A stretch of DNA of 38,827 nucleotides from a bacterium (GCA_021822485.1 JAKAQP010000014.1:1-38827), one strand, 5' to 3'. Shown: positions 16,117-25,458, counted from the first letter of the stretch. The notes: generated by a model from the letters alone, not told the origin. A program made the numbers and translations.

Positions 16117-16728
16117 TTAAGACTCTTCTAATTCAACGTGCCAGTATGCATTATCGACAATATTTAAAAACGGCATCCATTCCTTATACATAATATTTGT
16201 AAGGGAAATATGGTAGTACGGCGACCATTCCGGTTTTCTTGGTTTCTTAATAAGTTTCATCCCCGCTTGTTCCGGCGTTCTTCCGCCTTTAATTCTATTG
16301 CAGTTTATACAGCTGCATACCACGTTTTCCCATGACGAAACGCCTCCCGACATCCTGGGTATAACGTGGTCTAAATTCAGCTCATTTTTTTTAAATTCTT
16401 TGCCGCAATATTGACATCTGTTATTATCTCTTAAAAAAATGTTGGCTCTTGAAAATTTTATGTATCTTTTTGGAAGTTTATCGTAATTAACCAATATTAT
16501 AACCCTTGGAATCCTTATAGCTCTCCCTATCAATCCGATAGAACCGCTTTTCTCGCTTACCGCGAGATCCTGCCAAGAATCGAAACTGAACGTCCTGTAA
16601 TTTTCGTCCACCGCCTTGGCTATATCTTGATAAAGAAGTATCAGCGCTCTTTTAAGAGACGTAACGTGAACCGGCAAAAAAGACTTATTCAAAACTAAAA
16701 CGCTTGAAGATAACATAAAAATATCCAA
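16117..16728 (-). CDS. HNH endonuclease family protein
   Basis: A 203-residue protein with an N-terminal segment (residues 5-45, VLVLNKSFLPVHVTSLKRAL) common to a widespread family of chromosomal HNH proteins. The HNH core is at about 103-150: zinc-binding CQYCGKEF, then LDHVIPRMSGG with the catalytic His, WENVV, and a second CxxC in CSCINCNRIKGG. The family occurs in many environmental bacteria as a lone gene; its role (repair or defence) is not established. There is no adjacent methyltransferase, restriction or mobile-element gene. It may be cotranscribed with mlaE. Confidence 0.88.
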   Translation of the reverse strand: MDIFMLSSSVLVLNKSFLPVHVTSLKRALILLYQDIAKAVDENYRTFSFDSWQDLAVSEKSGSIGLIGRAIRIPRVIILVNYDKLPKRYIKFSRANIFLRDNNRCQYCGKEFKKNELNLDHVIPRMSGGVSSWENVVCSCINCNRIKGGRTPEQAGMKLIKKPRKPEWSPYYHISLTNIMYKEWMPFLNIVDNAYWHVELEES

Positions 16729-16744
16729 ATTTAAAGGTTAGACT

Positions 16745-16807
16745 TTATTCTTCCTTTTCAGCCTTATGATGAGGCGCCGCTAAATTGAATTTGCGTCTCC
16801 ATAACAT
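16745..16807 (-). CDS. Possible 20-codon leader ORF upstream of the HNH gene
   Basis: An ATG-to-TAA frame of 20 codons with a basic and polar composition (MLWRRKFNLAAPHHKAEKEE) ends 16 bases before the HNH start. It has no convincing ribosome binding site and no family I recognise. Its closeness to the HNH gene could make it a leader peptide, but a chance ORF is more likely. Confidence 0.2.
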   Translation of the reverse strand: MLWRRKFNLAAPHHKAEKEE

Positions 16808-16913
16808 AATATGTAATATTTTTACTTTAAAAATTTTATAAAAATATATTTTAATTATTTTTATAATTTTAGATATATATTATACCAATAAAATAAAATA
16901 AAAACTACCCCCA

Positions 16914-16928
16914 GCGGCCGAAGGCCGC
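16914..16928 (-). terminator. Intrinsic terminator after selA
   Basis: Seventeen bases after the selA stop, a GC-rich hairpin GCGGCC-TTC-GGCCGC is followed on the minus strand by a G-run and then TAGTTTTTATTTTATTTT. It would end the murT-SMR-recO-selA transcript. The rest of the 216-base gap to the HNH gene is very AT-rich. Confidence 0.75.
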
Positions 16929-16945
16929 CTTTCTTGAAACGCAAA

Positions 16946-18385
16946 TTAGACGGAGGTTGCAGCTGCAAGTATATCGTTGAAATCGCCGGGGAACACGGTT
17001 CGCATGTCGAGCCTAAACTCGCCGTTTTTTATTTTTCCTATGACGGGGGTTTTGGCTTTTCTGAATATTTCGGCTATGCCGGATGCGCCTATTTTTTTAT
17101 GGATTATGGACAGCGAATATGTTTTAAGTTCATAATCAGGAAGAGCGCCGCCGCCTACAAGGCTGAAATCCTCGGTTATTTTAAATGCAAACAGACTTTT
17201 GTCTATATGTTTAGATCTTTTAATTAAGTTTAAAAGCTTTAGAGCTTTTCGTTTAATTTCCGTGTCGGATTGAGCGATAAGGGAAAGCGTAGGAATATTT
17301 TTAACAGCCCTGTCCGCATCTAAATATTCAAAAAGAACGGCTTCTAGTCCGGCAAGGGTCATTTTGTCTATTCTAAAAGCCCTGTTTAACGGGTTAGCAG
17401 CTATCCTGTCTATGTATTCCGCCTTTCCGGCTATTATTCCGGCCTGCGGCCCGCCGAGAAGTTTGTCGCCGCTAAAAGTAACGATATCGACTCCGTTTTC
17501 TACGACCTCTTGGGCGGTAGGTTCATACGGAAGCCCGAATCTTCTTATATCGACGAAACTTCCGGAGCCTAGATCCTCCATTACCGGAATACCGTGCTTT
17601 TTGGCCATGGAAGCTATATCTTTTCCTGAAGGACTTGCAGTAAAACCTATTATCCTGAAATTGCTTTGATGCACTTTTAGCAATAAAACCGTATTTTCGT
17701 TTATGGCTGATTCATAATCGCTCAGTTTAGTTTTGTTGGTAGCCCCGACCTCTATCAAAGCCGCTCCTGAAGCCGACATAATATCCGGTATCCTGAACGA
17801 ACCGCCTATCTCTACCAGTTCGCCCCTTGAAACTACTACCTCTTTTTTTGCTCCTGAACAAAACGTAGAAAGCGACATAAATACCGCCGCCGCATTATTG
17901 TTTACTACTATGGCTTTTTCGCATTTTAAAATTTTTTTAAGAAGGTATTCTATGTGCGAATACCTTTTTCCCCTTTTCCCCTCCGAAAGATTAAACTCCA
18001 AATTAGAGTACGAAGAGGATATTTTTGAAATATTGTCTAAAGCGCTTTGCGGTAAAATAGAACGTCCTAAATTTGTGTGAATAACGACTCCCGTTCCGTT
18101 AACGACTTTCTTTAAGCTGAAAGAAAAATCGTTTAAATCGTTATAAAGTTTTTTTATAAAAAATTCTGCGTCTAGTTTAGACAGGTTTTCCGAAATATCC
18201 TGATCGATTCCGTTTTGCATCGACTCGATAACTTTTTTCTTTTCGGATTCTATTAAATTTTCTATTTTATCTTTTATAAATTCATAGGGAAAAGCATTAT
18301 ATGCCGAAGAGTTTTTAATTCTTTCCAATACCGACTGAATGCTTGGAAACCGCCTTAATATTTCGTTTTTATTTTTATTTTCCAT
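16946..18385 (-). CDS. selA: L-seryl-tRNA(Sec) selenium transferase SelA
   Basis: A 479-residue PLP enzyme that converts Ser-tRNA(Sec) to Sec-tRNA(Sec) with selenophosphate. The PLP lysine is Lys308 in TFSGDKLLGGPQAGI. Other signatures are GTGVVIHTNLGRS (residues 97-109), VNNNAAAVF and VSRGELVEIGGSFRIPDIM. Length is typical. It lies 26 bases after recO. Together with selD it shows that the organism makes selenocysteine; selB and tRNA(Sec) must lie outside the window. Confidence 0.97.
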   Translation of the reverse strand: MENKNKNEILRRFPSIQSVLERIKNSSAYNAFPYEFIKDKIENLIESEKKKVIESMQNGIDQDISENLSKLDAEFFIKKLYNDLNDFSFSLKKVVNGTGVVIHTNLGRSILPQSALDNISKISSSYSNLEFNLSEGKRGKRYSHIEYLLKKILKCEKAIVVNNNAAAVFMSLSTFCSGAKKEVVVSRGELVEIGGSFRIPDIMSASGAALIEVGATNKTKLSDYESAINENTVLLLKVHQSNFRIIGFTASPSGKDIASMAKKHGIPVMEDLGSGSFVDIRRFGLPYEPTAQEVVENGVDIVTFSGDKLLGGPQAGIIAGKAEYIDRIAANPLNRAFRIDKMTLAGLEAVLFEYLDADRAVKNIPTLSLIAQSDTEIKRKALKLLNLIKRSKHIDKSLFAFKITEDFSLVGGGALPDYELKTYSLSIIHKKIGASGIAEIFRKAKTPVIGKIKNGEFRLDMRTVFPGDFNDILAAATSV

Positions 18386-18411
18386 ATTTTAACTAATATA
18401 TAGGATATATG

Positions 18412-19209
18412 TTAAACAGTTTCAAAAGATTTAAGTCTTTTTCCGGTATGAAACGTTAAAAAATCTCTTAAAAACATCGAGCAATCCATAAGTACATCTT
18501 CTTTGACGTTAAGTTTATTTATTATTGAAATATCCGACTCGACCATTAAGTTTGACAGATTTATAAAATTAACCGGCATATTTTTTATTTCTAAATATTT
18601 AAAGCCGTTGTTTTTATCGTTAGCGCATGAACTGCATATAACGCCTCCTTTTTTAAGGCTGAATCCGAATTCGTTTAAAACATTGTTTTTGCCGCAGATT
18701 ATACAGTCGGTGAAATTAGGATAAATTCCGGTAAATTTAAGAAGATTAGAAATAAAAAAAATTTCATATTTAAGAAGAATAGAGTTTAACGGCGTTTGTT
18801 TGCTATCCTGCAAATTTAAAGCTTCTATTTTATTAAGTCCGGTATAAATATTTTTTATAAGATTAAATATATTTTTGTTTATGTCTCTTTCCTGGCATAA
18901 AACCCTTGAAATTTCTATAAGTTTGGTCAGAAAAAGATATATATCGATATTCTTTCTGAGATTTTTATAATCTTCCACAAGATCTACCTCATATAATATA
19001 TCCAGCGTCATACCCGGTTTTTCATAAAATTTAATATTAGTAAGCATAGCGGGCTCTAATTTTCCCAGAAACCTTTTTTTGCTTTTCCTTGCGTTATTCG
19101 CAAAACACGTAATTTTCCCGAAATCTTCGGTTATATAGCTTAAGAGCAGATCCGCTTCATTCATTTTTTTTGCGTATATAACAAATCCTTTCGTGGAATG
19201 AAGTTTCAT
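18412..19209 (-). CDS. recO: DNA repair protein RecO
   Basis: A 265-residue mediator of RecFOR recombination that loads RecA onto SSB-covered DNA. Residues 1-80 form the OB-fold (GFVIYAKKMNEADLLLSYIT, then FANNARKSKKRFLGKLEP). A zinc motif, CIICGKN followed by CSSC, lies in the helical C-terminal part near residues 167-195. Length is typical. It lies between the small SMR protein and selA on one strand with short gaps (43 and 26 bases). Confidence 0.93.
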   Translation of the reverse strand: MKLHSTKGFVIYAKKMNEADLLLSYITEDFGKITCFANNARKSKKRFLGKLEPAMLTNIKFYEKPGMTLDILYEVDLVEDYKNLRKNIDIYLFLTKLIEISRVLCQERDINKNIFNLIKNIYTGLNKIEALNLQDSKQTPLNSILLKYEIFFISNLLKFTGIYPNFTDCIICGKNNVLNEFGFSLKKGGVICSSCANDKNNGFKYLEIKNMPVNFINLSNLMVESDISIINKLNVKEDVLMDCSMFLRDFLTFHTGKRLKSFETV

Positions 19210-19252
19210 AGATTTTTACTCCCAATACTTAATATTTAAAAACCTAAAATAA

Positions 19253-19621
19253 TCATTTGCCCGAATTAAATATAATAAATATACCGGCTATGATGATAAA
19301 AACGCCTATCCATCTTTTAACGCTCACTTTTTCTTTTAAGAATATTTTAGAAAGAAGGACGACGAGAACGTAACCTCCGGACAACATGGGATAGGCAATA
19401 GAAAGAGGCAGGGAAGACAATGCCAGCAGGTAAAATATAGTCGCAAAAAAAAGCATAATAAGAGCAAAAAAAATATAGCCGTTAAAAAAAACGAGAATAG
19501 ATTTTATGCCTATTTTTAAATGCTCTTTTTTTATTTTTCCGGAACCTATTTTTTGAAAAATCTGCCCTATAGAGTTAAAAACCAGCGCAAAACCGATAAA
19601 AATGTAAGACGTTAATATCAT
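19253..19621 (-). CDS. Small four-helix SMR-superfamily transporter, ArnE-like
   Basis: A 122-residue inner-membrane protein with four hydrophobic segments (about residues 3-24, 44-66, 71-90 and 100-118). The C-terminal half, SIAYPMLSGGYVLVVLLSKIFLKEKVSVKRW, is typical of SMR/EamA proteins. The membrane-embedded Glu14 of EmrE-type drug pumps is absent; instead the first helix ends in GQIFQKIGSGK, closer to ArnE-like lipid-phosphate carriers. The substrate cannot be told. It lies 54 bases after murT, so it may act in envelope assembly. Confidence 0.72.
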   Translation of the reverse strand: MILTSYIFIGFALVFNSIGQIFQKIGSGKIKKEHLKIGIKSILVFFNGYIFFALIMLFFATIFYLLALSSLPLSIAYPMLSGGYVLVVLLSKIFLKEKVSVKRWIGVFIIIAGIFIIFNSGK

Positions 19622-19675
19622 GATTTAATTATTTGTTTTAATTTATTATTTAAATTTTTATATATGCCGTTTATT

Positions 19676-21157
19676 TTATTTTATACCGTTTATATATTTT
19701 TTCAACCTTAATAGTTCGGTATAGGTAGGCAATATATATATCTTTTTTTCGTTCAAACCCGCCGCTTCCGCTTTATCCATAATAGCCTCTACCGCTTTTT
19801 TTAAATTATATTCGACGGTTATTTTTTTAGGATTCATACCGGCCGTTTTTAGTCTTAACGCTATGTCGTAAGGCCTTAAACCCGAAATAACGGCATTTTC
19901 TATGTAATCCTTATATTTTTCAAAATCTACGTCCCATATCCATGAAACGTCCCTTCCGTCCGCTGCCCTGTCGGAAAACACAAATAGAATATTAACCTTG
20001 GAACCGCTTTCAGTTAATTTCTTAAGAACGCCCGCAAATCCCGCCGGATTTTTAACTAAGTCTATATTTATTTCAAAACCCCCTGCCTTTTTTTTATACG
20101 ACCTGCCGAATTTAGTTTTAAAATTTTCAAACGAAGTTTTTATAATATCGTCGCCGATATTAAGGTGATACTTTAAAATCGAATATGCCGCAAGATAGTT
20201 CGCCGCGTTATAATCTCCCGATAAAGCCGGTTTAAAAGCAAAAGAACACGGTTTTTCTTTTTTTAATTCAAAGGTTAAACTGCCCGAAATGTTTTGCGTT
20301 GCTTTTATGTCCGGTTCATTGCCAGCAAAACCGCATTTTTCGCATTTAAAATCATATAAAAAACGGTTTGCCGTACCGTCTTTTGAAGAAAACATCATAT
20401 TTTTACAGTTAGGACAGGTTACGGCATCGGACAATTCCATTTCGACAGAATTAATATCGTTTGAATAATTTGGATTAAAAAATGATTCGTCGAAACCGAA
20501 ATATTTTTTATCCGCGTTTATTTCATATCCCAAAAAAGCCGCTAACGGCTCAAAAGAAGGCAAGACTAACGAAATTTTTTTCGATGCATTATTTTTAAGC
20601 TCTTCCGATATTTTTTTTACGGCTTTTTTTATTTCAAATACCGTAGAGTTTACTTCTCCGTATCTGTCTAACTGATCCCTGTAAAAATTGGTAGCCGTTA
20701 TTATTTTAGGATTTAAAATTGAACATACGGCGGGAAAAACTTTTTCGTCGCACTCCATGACTATAATGTCTGCGCTAAATTTAAAATCAAGCATTGCAAT
20801 GCCTTTAGCGCCTATACTCGATGATTTCGATAACTTATAAGAACCGATAATAGCCCCCAAAATTCCGTTCGTCATATTCGCGCCGTTAGAATTAAAGCAT
20901 ACTTTTTTCCCCGAAAGTTTAATAGTTTCTGCGATAATGTTGGAAGCGGTAGTTTTTCCGTTTGTGCCGGTTACCAGTATAACTGGAATGCCGAGAGAAG
21001 TTATATGTTTTGCAAAATTTTCTAAAACTTTTTTATCTATTTTGCGTAAAATATGAGCAGGAAGGACGTCGCCTTCTCTTTTTAATATTTTATTTAAGAT
21101 GAATTTCAAAAAAATATAAAAAAAAATTTCCGCTTTTTGTTTTTTATTAAGAAACAT
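19676..21157 (-). CDS. murT: Lipid II isoglutaminyl synthase, MurT subunit (Mur ligase with DUF1727)
   Basis: A 493-residue Mur-ligase-like enzyme that activates the D-glutamate carboxyl of lipid II for amidation with ammonia from GatD. The ATP loop GTNGKTT is at residues 64-70. TNFYRDQLDRYGE follows near 157-168. A four-cysteine zinc ribbon (Cys248, 251, 272, 275) is the MurT insertion. The DUF1727 C-terminal domain shows DGRDVSWIWDVDFE (400-413), where MurT gives an Asp to the GatD active site, and ILPTYTELLRLKKY. Its partner gatD is at 25459-26232, not adjacent as in Gram-positive bacteria. Confidence 0.92.
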   Translation of the reverse strand: MFLNKKQKAEIFFYIFLKFILNKILKREGDVLPAHILRKIDKKVLENFAKHITSLGIPVILVTGTNGKTTASNIIAETIKLSGKKVCFNSNGANMTNGILGAIIGSYKLSKSSSIGAKGIAMLDFKFSADIIVMECDEKVFPAVCSILNPKIITATNFYRDQLDRYGEVNSTVFEIKKAVKKISEELKNNASKKISLVLPSFEPLAAFLGYEINADKKYFGFDESFFNPNYSNDINSVEMELSDAVTCPNCKNMMFSSKDGTANRFLYDFKCEKCGFAGNEPDIKATQNISGSLTFELKKEKPCSFAFKPALSGDYNAANYLAAYSILKYHLNIGDDIIKTSFENFKTKFGRSYKKKAGGFEINIDLVKNPAGFAGVLKKLTESGSKVNILFVFSDRAADGRDVSWIWDVDFEKYKDYIENAVISGLRPYDIALRLKTAGMNPKKITVEYNLKKAVEAIMDKAEAAGLNEKKIYILPTYTELLRLKKYINGIK

Positions 21158-21318
21158 AATAAAATTAACAACTTAATTGATTTTACTTTAAATATCAAAG
21201 GCTTAATATTGATTAAAAATTAATCACTTTGATTAACTGCTTAATTTTTCTAAAATCTTTTTTCAAATTATAAGGCTTTCACAAAAGAAATTCACAGGCT
21301 TTGTAAAATTGTGACAAA

Positions 21319-21345
21319 AATGTAATAAATTAGCAATGTTACATT
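21319..21345. other. Inverted repeat between metH and murT
   Basis: AATGTAA and TTACATT are separated by 13 bases in the 198-base gap between the metH stop and the murT start. The half-sites could be an operator for murT on the minus strand. A TATAAT-like hexamer lies in the same gap, but no good -35 box at the right distance was found. In DNA this AT-rich, such a repeat may be chance. Confidence 0.25.
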
Positions 21346-21355
21346 AAAATTAACA

Positions 21356-23803
21356 TCATAATTTTGCAAAAAAGCTCTTAATCTTCTCTACCGCTTCCAT
21401 GGCATTCTTCGCATAGATATCGGCATTAATCGATTTAGCGTAATCTTCGGTTACTACGGCTCCTCCGACCATAGAAAAAACCTTTAATCCATGTTTCTTT
21501 AGTTCTTTTATAACATGTTCCATTTCTGTTACGGTAGTAGTCATTAAAGCGGACAGTCCTACAAAATCGACTTTATTTTTCTCAGCTTCTTCCACTATTT
21601 TTTCGGTTTTTACGTTTCTTCCCAAATCTATGACCTCGTAGCCATTATTCTCAAGAAGCATCGTTACTATATTTTTTCCTATATCGTGCACATCGCCTTC
21701 TACGGTAGCCATTAATATTTTCGGGCCAGAAAAAATCTCCGAATTTTTTGGCATTTCCTGTTTAATGCGGTTAAAAGCCGTTTTCATGGCATCGGCGCTT
21801 TCCATTACTTGGGGAAGAAAGTAGATATTTTTTTCAAACAACCTGCCTACTTCTTCAAGCGCCGGAATTAAATATTTATTACCTATGTTTAACGGCGATT
21901 CCCCATCTGACAATAACTTTTCCACATATTGCGTTATATGTTCTTTCTCCCCCTTTACTACCGCTTCGCGTAAAAGTTCTCCGTCGGTTTTATTCGTTTC
22001 GCTTCCCGATTCTTTTTCGGCAGTTTTATTTGAGGAATAGTTTTTCGCGGAATCGGAAAATCTGTTTATATAGTTCTTAAATAAGTAATCTTTCCCGAGA
22101 AGCGCATTCATAGCATAAAAATTAGCCGTTAAATACTCATCCTCCGGATTTATTATAGCAGCGCTTAAACCCTCTTTAAGACACAAAGAAAGAAACGAAG
22201 AGTTTATATAAGATCTTTTGGGAAGACCGAAAGAAACGTTGCTGATGCCTAAAATTGTCGGAAGATTAAGGCTGTTTTTATTTTTAGACAGAGTCTCTAT
22301 TGTTACCAAAGACTTTTCTTGTCCTGCACTTATAGGCAGGGTCAAAAAATCTACGATTATATCGTATGGTTTTATTCCGTAATCTACTAGTCTTTTATAT
22401 ACTCCGTAAGCTATATCTATTCTTTTTTCCGCAGTTTCCGGAATACCTTCGTCGTTTAAAGCTAAAATTAAAACTCCGGCGCCGTATTTTTTTATTAACG
22501 GCATAATTTTAGAAAGTTTTTTTTCCTCCCCGCTTATAGAATTAACAAGGGGCTTCCCCGGATATAGCATAAGAGCTTCCTCTAAAACATCAGGGTTGGA
22601 AGAATCGATGGACACGGGAACTTGCGATACACCGGCCACGGCAATTATGCCGTTTTTCATAGATACCGTTTCATCGGTTCCCGGAACGCCGACGTTTAAA
22701 TCGAGGACGGCGGCTCCGGCTTCAACCTGTTTAACGGCCGTTTTTCTTATATAATTAGTTTTTCCGTTTTTAAGCTCTTCTATAAAGTCTTTTTTGCCGG
22801 TAGGATTAATTCTTTCGCCTATAATAACCGGAGGATGTTTATAACCGATAGGGACGAATTCCGTTCTTGACGTTATTAATAATCCGTCCTCTCTTTTTAT
22901 GCCTCTTACGGGTAACCCGCCGCCGTTAACCGTATCAATTTCTTTTCTTAAAGCTTTTATGAAATTTTCGTTGCTCCCGCAGCAGGCAGAAATAACCCTG
23001 ACGCCTATAAGGGCTAGTTCCGAAACTAAAGAGGTAAAATCTTCGGGCTTTCCTGGAAAAATAGTAATACCGTCTTTTAATTTTGGAATTCCCGCATTGG
23101 GTTTAGAAATTAAAGGCGCATCCGTCACCGAAGCCATTTTTTTTAAAATCTCATAAATTCCGGACGGTCCGACCGAACAGTTAGCTCCTATAACATCTGC
23201 CCCAAGACTATCGGCCGTTATGGCAAAAACCTCCGGAGTAGTTCCCAGTATAGTTCTGTATGTAGCGTCGAATGTCATCATTGCTATAACCGGTTTATCG
23301 GACAATTCTTTAACGGCTATAATTGCGCTTCTTACCTCTTGCAAATCTATCATAGTTTCAAGCTGAAAAATATCGGCTCCGGCATCTAAACCGGCTTTTA
23401 CCTGCTCCTTGTAAATCTCGACACTTTCTTTAAAAGTAGTACCCCCTACCGGATAAATAAATTTTCCGGTAGGACCCAAAGACATAGCCGTCAGCGCATC
23501 GTCGACGGCAATCTGCTTAACCGCTTTAACGGCATTAAAATTTACCTCGTAAATTTTGTCCGCTAAACCGTATTCGGCCAATTTAAGCCTGTTAGCGCCG
23601 AAAGTGTTCGCCACTATTATTTCGCTGCCGGCATTGTAATAGCTTTTATGGACTTCTTTTATATATTTAATTTTTTCGGTAATGTTGAAACTTTCCGGAA
23701 GAAGCCCTTTAGGCAGAAGGTTTTTAAGCTGAAGTACAGTCCCCATAGCTCCATCCGAAAGTATCAGCCTTTTTTTTAATTCCTCCCTGAAATTTTTTAT
23801 CAT
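21356..23803 (-). CDS. metH: Cobalamin-dependent methionine synthase, without the AdoMet activation domain
   Basis: An 815-residue enzyme that transfers methyl from methyl-THF through cobalamin to homocysteine. Domains in order: homocysteine-binding barrel (about 1-290) with zinc ligands Cys209 and Cys274-Cys275; pterin-binding barrel (about 315-575, IIGERINPTGKKDF, LDLNVGVPGTDE); cobalamin cap (about 605-690); cobalamin-binding domain with DVHDIGKN, whose His is the lower axial ligand. The C-terminal reactivation domain of E. coli MetH (1,227 residues) is absent; the protein ends with the B12 fold. A ribosome binding site (AAGGAG) precedes the ATG. It starts 75 bases after murI. No SAM or cobalamin riboswitch is visible. 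Confidence 0.95.
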   Translation of the reverse strand: MIKNFREELKKRLILSDGAMGTVLQLKNLLPKGLLPESFNITEKIKYIKEVHKSYYNAGSEIIVANTFGANRLKLAEYGLADKIYEVNFNAVKAVKQIAVDDALTAMSLGPTGKFIYPVGGTTFKESVEIYKEQVKAGLDAGADIFQLETMIDLQEVRSAIIAVKELSDKPVIAMMTFDATYRTILGTTPEVFAITADSLGADVIGANCSVGPSGIYEILKKMASVTDAPLISKPNAGIPKLKDGITIFPGKPEDFTSLVSELALIGVRVISACCGSNENFIKALRKEIDTVNGGGLPVRGIKREDGLLITSRTEFVPIGYKHPPVIIGERINPTGKKDFIEELKNGKTNYIRKTAVKQVEAGAAVLDLNVGVPGTDETVSMKNGIIAVAGVSQVPVSIDSSNPDVLEEALMLYPGKPLVNSISGEEKKLSKIMPLIKKYGAGVLILALNDEGIPETAEKRIDIAYGVYKRLVDYGIKPYDIIVDFLTLPISAGQEKSLVTIETLSKNKNSLNLPTILGISNVSFGLPKRSYINSSFLSLCLKEGLSAAIINPEDEYLTANFYAMNALLGKDYLFKNYINRFSDSAKNYSSNKTAEKESGSETNKTDGELLREAVVKGEKEHITQYVEKLLSDGESPLNIGNKYLIPALEEVGRLFEKNIYFLPQVMESADAMKTAFNRIKQEMPKNSEIFSGPKILMATVEGDVHDIGKNIVTMLLENNGYEVIDLGRNVKTEKIVEEAEKNKVDFVGLSALMTTTVTEMEHVIKELKKHGLKVFSMVGGAVVTEDYAKSINADIYAKNAMEAVEKIKSFFAKL

Positions 23804-23878
23804 ATAATATATACTCCTTGTTTTATGCTTATAATTGACTATATATAGTGCTTAATAATTTTATAAATAATGCTTCTA

Positions 23879-24769
23879 TTACGAAAAATTAACGATGTAA
23901 ACGTTATCAATAGGCCTGCCTAGAAATTTACCTCCAAGCTCCTTAAATCTTTCGGAATCGTCGCTTACAAAATAGGTTTCGCTTCCTAATTCCGTTCCGG
24001 ATTTAAGCATTTCAGATTCTTCCAAATAATTTTTAACCGACCTCGCCGTTTCAACTCCGGAATCTATAATTTCGGTATTATCTCCTATTTCTTTTTCTAT
24101 AAAATCTTTAAGAATAGGATAATGGGTACAGCCGAGAACAAGACATGCAGGTTTTTCCTTTATGAGAGAAGCTAAATAATATTTTATTATATTTTTAGTT
24201 ATCTCTTCGTTTAAAAAACCTTCTTCGACTATAGGCACGAAAAGCGGACAGGATTTTTCTATAATTTTTAAATTTTCGTTAAAACCGTTAAAATCTATAT
24301 TTGAAATGCTGACGATTTCGGCTTTTTTAACGCCGTATAACAACATAGCTTTTTCTTTTATCGTTTTAGAATATGCTCCGCTCTTAACGGTGGCGGAAGT
24401 GCCTATTATAGCTATAATTTTCCTCCCCGAAATATTATTCATAGAAACTTCTACCGCTTTTTGCGCGCCCGGCTCTATAACTCCAAATATTGGAACAGGC
24501 GATATTTTGCGCAAATAATCGAGCGCCAAGCTTGAGGAAGTATTACAGGCGACTATAGCTATCTTTATCTTTTTATCGGTTAAAAAACCTAATATTTCGG
24601 AGGAATATTTGATTATAGTTTCTTTAGATTTGTTTCCGTAAGGAACTCTGGCCGTGTCTCCGAAATAAATTAAGTCTTCAAAAGGCAAAATTTTTCTTAT
24701 TTCTTTAAAAACGGTAAGTCCGCCAAGACCGGAATCGAATATTCCTATAGGTGAATTATTAAATTTCAT
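23879..24769 (-). CDS. murI: Glutamate racemase
   Basis: A 296-residue cytosolic enzyme that makes D-glutamate for peptidoglycan. Signatures: GIFDSGLGGLTVFKEI near the N-terminus, GDTARVPYG, the first catalytic Cys (about residue 75) in VACNTSS, and the second in LGCTHYP. The ATG at 24769 was preferred over a TTG six bases upstream because it gives the usual N-terminus (MKFNNSPIGIFDSG). It is transcribed divergently from queF. Its product D-Glu is the residue later amidated by MurT/GatD, whose genes flank this region. Confidence 0.96.
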   Translation of the reverse strand: MKFNNSPIGIFDSGLGGLTVFKEIRKILPFEDLIYFGDTARVPYGNKSKETIIKYSSEILGFLTDKKIKIAIVACNTSSSLALDYLRKISPVPIFGVIEPGAQKAVEVSMNNISGRKIIAIIGTSATVKSGAYSKTIKEKAMLLYGVKKAEIVSISNIDFNGFNENLKIIEKSCPLFVPIVEEGFLNEEITKNIIKYYLASLIKEKPACLVLGCTHYPILKDFIEKEIGDNTEIIDSGVETARSVKNYLEESEMLKSGTELGSETYFVSDDSERFKELGGKFLGRPIDNVYIVNFS

Positions 24770-24876
24770 TATCAAATTTTATTTATGATTTAAAATAATT
24801 ATGTTATAATTTATAAAAACGCTACAAATACAGTAATATTATAAAATAAAAATCAAAAAATAAAAATCAAAAACTA

Positions 24877-25296
24877 ATGGAAGATAAATATTTAAATAAA
24901 AGATTTGATATATTAGACGAAAAAAACATAGACGTCGACGTTTTAGAAACATTAGATTTTCGGTATAAAGGAAGCGGTACTGCCGTAACTATATCCACCA
25001 AAGAATTTACGTCGGTCTGTCCATGGACGGGACTTCCGGATACGGCAGAAATTTTTATAACGTATATACCGTCTAAAAAATTAGTCGAAATGAAATCGCT
25101 GAAATATTACCTGCTTTCTTTCAGAAACGTCGGCATCCTGCAGGAACACGCCGTAAACAGAATCATTAACGATTTGACCGGTCTGTTAAAACCCGAATTT
25201 ATGGAAGTTACCGCAAAATTTGAATCGAGGGGCGGGTTAGACACTTTGGTTAAGGTAAAATACGAAAAACGGAAACCGGAAAATAAACGGAAATAA
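24877..25296 (+). CDS. queF: NADPH-dependent 7-cyano-7-deazaguanine reductase (type I)
   Basis: A 139-residue enzyme of the T-fold type that reduces preQ0 to preQ1 in queuosine synthesis. Cys48 (in SVCPWTGLPDTAE) is the nucleophile that forms the thioimide and Asp55 the proton donor, with the same seven-residue spacing as in B. subtilis QueF. The NADPH-binding motif is VEMKSLKYYLLSFRN. The QEHAVN stretch replaces the more usual FHE-type sequence. A TATAAT at 24805-24810 could serve as the -10 box. No other queuosine gene is present in the window. Confidence 0.93.
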   Translation: MEDKYLNKRFDILDEKNIDVDVLETLDFRYKGSGTAVTISTKEFTSVCPWTGLPDTAEIFITYIPSKKLVEMKSLKYYLLSFRNVGILQEHAVNRIINDLTGLLKPEFMEVTAKFESRGGLDTLVKVKYEKRKPENKRK

Positions 25297-25355
25297 ACAG
25301 ATAGAAAAAGGTGTCTTTTATCGTTAATTGTTTCTTTTCGCATGCGCAAAATAAA

Positions 25356-25367
25356 TCTGACACTTTT
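25356..25367 (+). repeat. Short direct repeat flanking gatD, copy 1
   Basis: TCTGACACTTTT lies in the 162-base gap downstream of queF and gatD and recurs at 26320-26331 in the same orientation. It is preceded by AAATAAA-like sequence in both copies. A partly inverted AAAAGGTGTC at 25307-25316 could pair with it. Confidence 0.5.
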
Positions 25368-25458
25368 TTCTTACACATTTTTCTAATCATTATAACATAT
25401 TCAAGAGGTTTTTTGTTGTTTTATTGCAGGATGAAAATTATCAACAGATATTAAAGCT

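Noticed and set aside
16729-16945. Possible tRNA(Sec) or other RNA gene next to selA
   Set aside because: No acceptor stem, anticodon loop or T-loop sequence could be found; the only structure is the selA terminator hairpin.
19253-19621. EmrE-type multidrug pump
   Set aside because: The essential membrane Glu of the first helix is absent; the first helix is closer to ArnE-like proteins.
23838-23849. ACTATATATAGT palindrome upstream of metH as an operator
   Set aside because: Such alternating AT palindromes are expected by chance in DNA this AT-rich and no second copy was seen.
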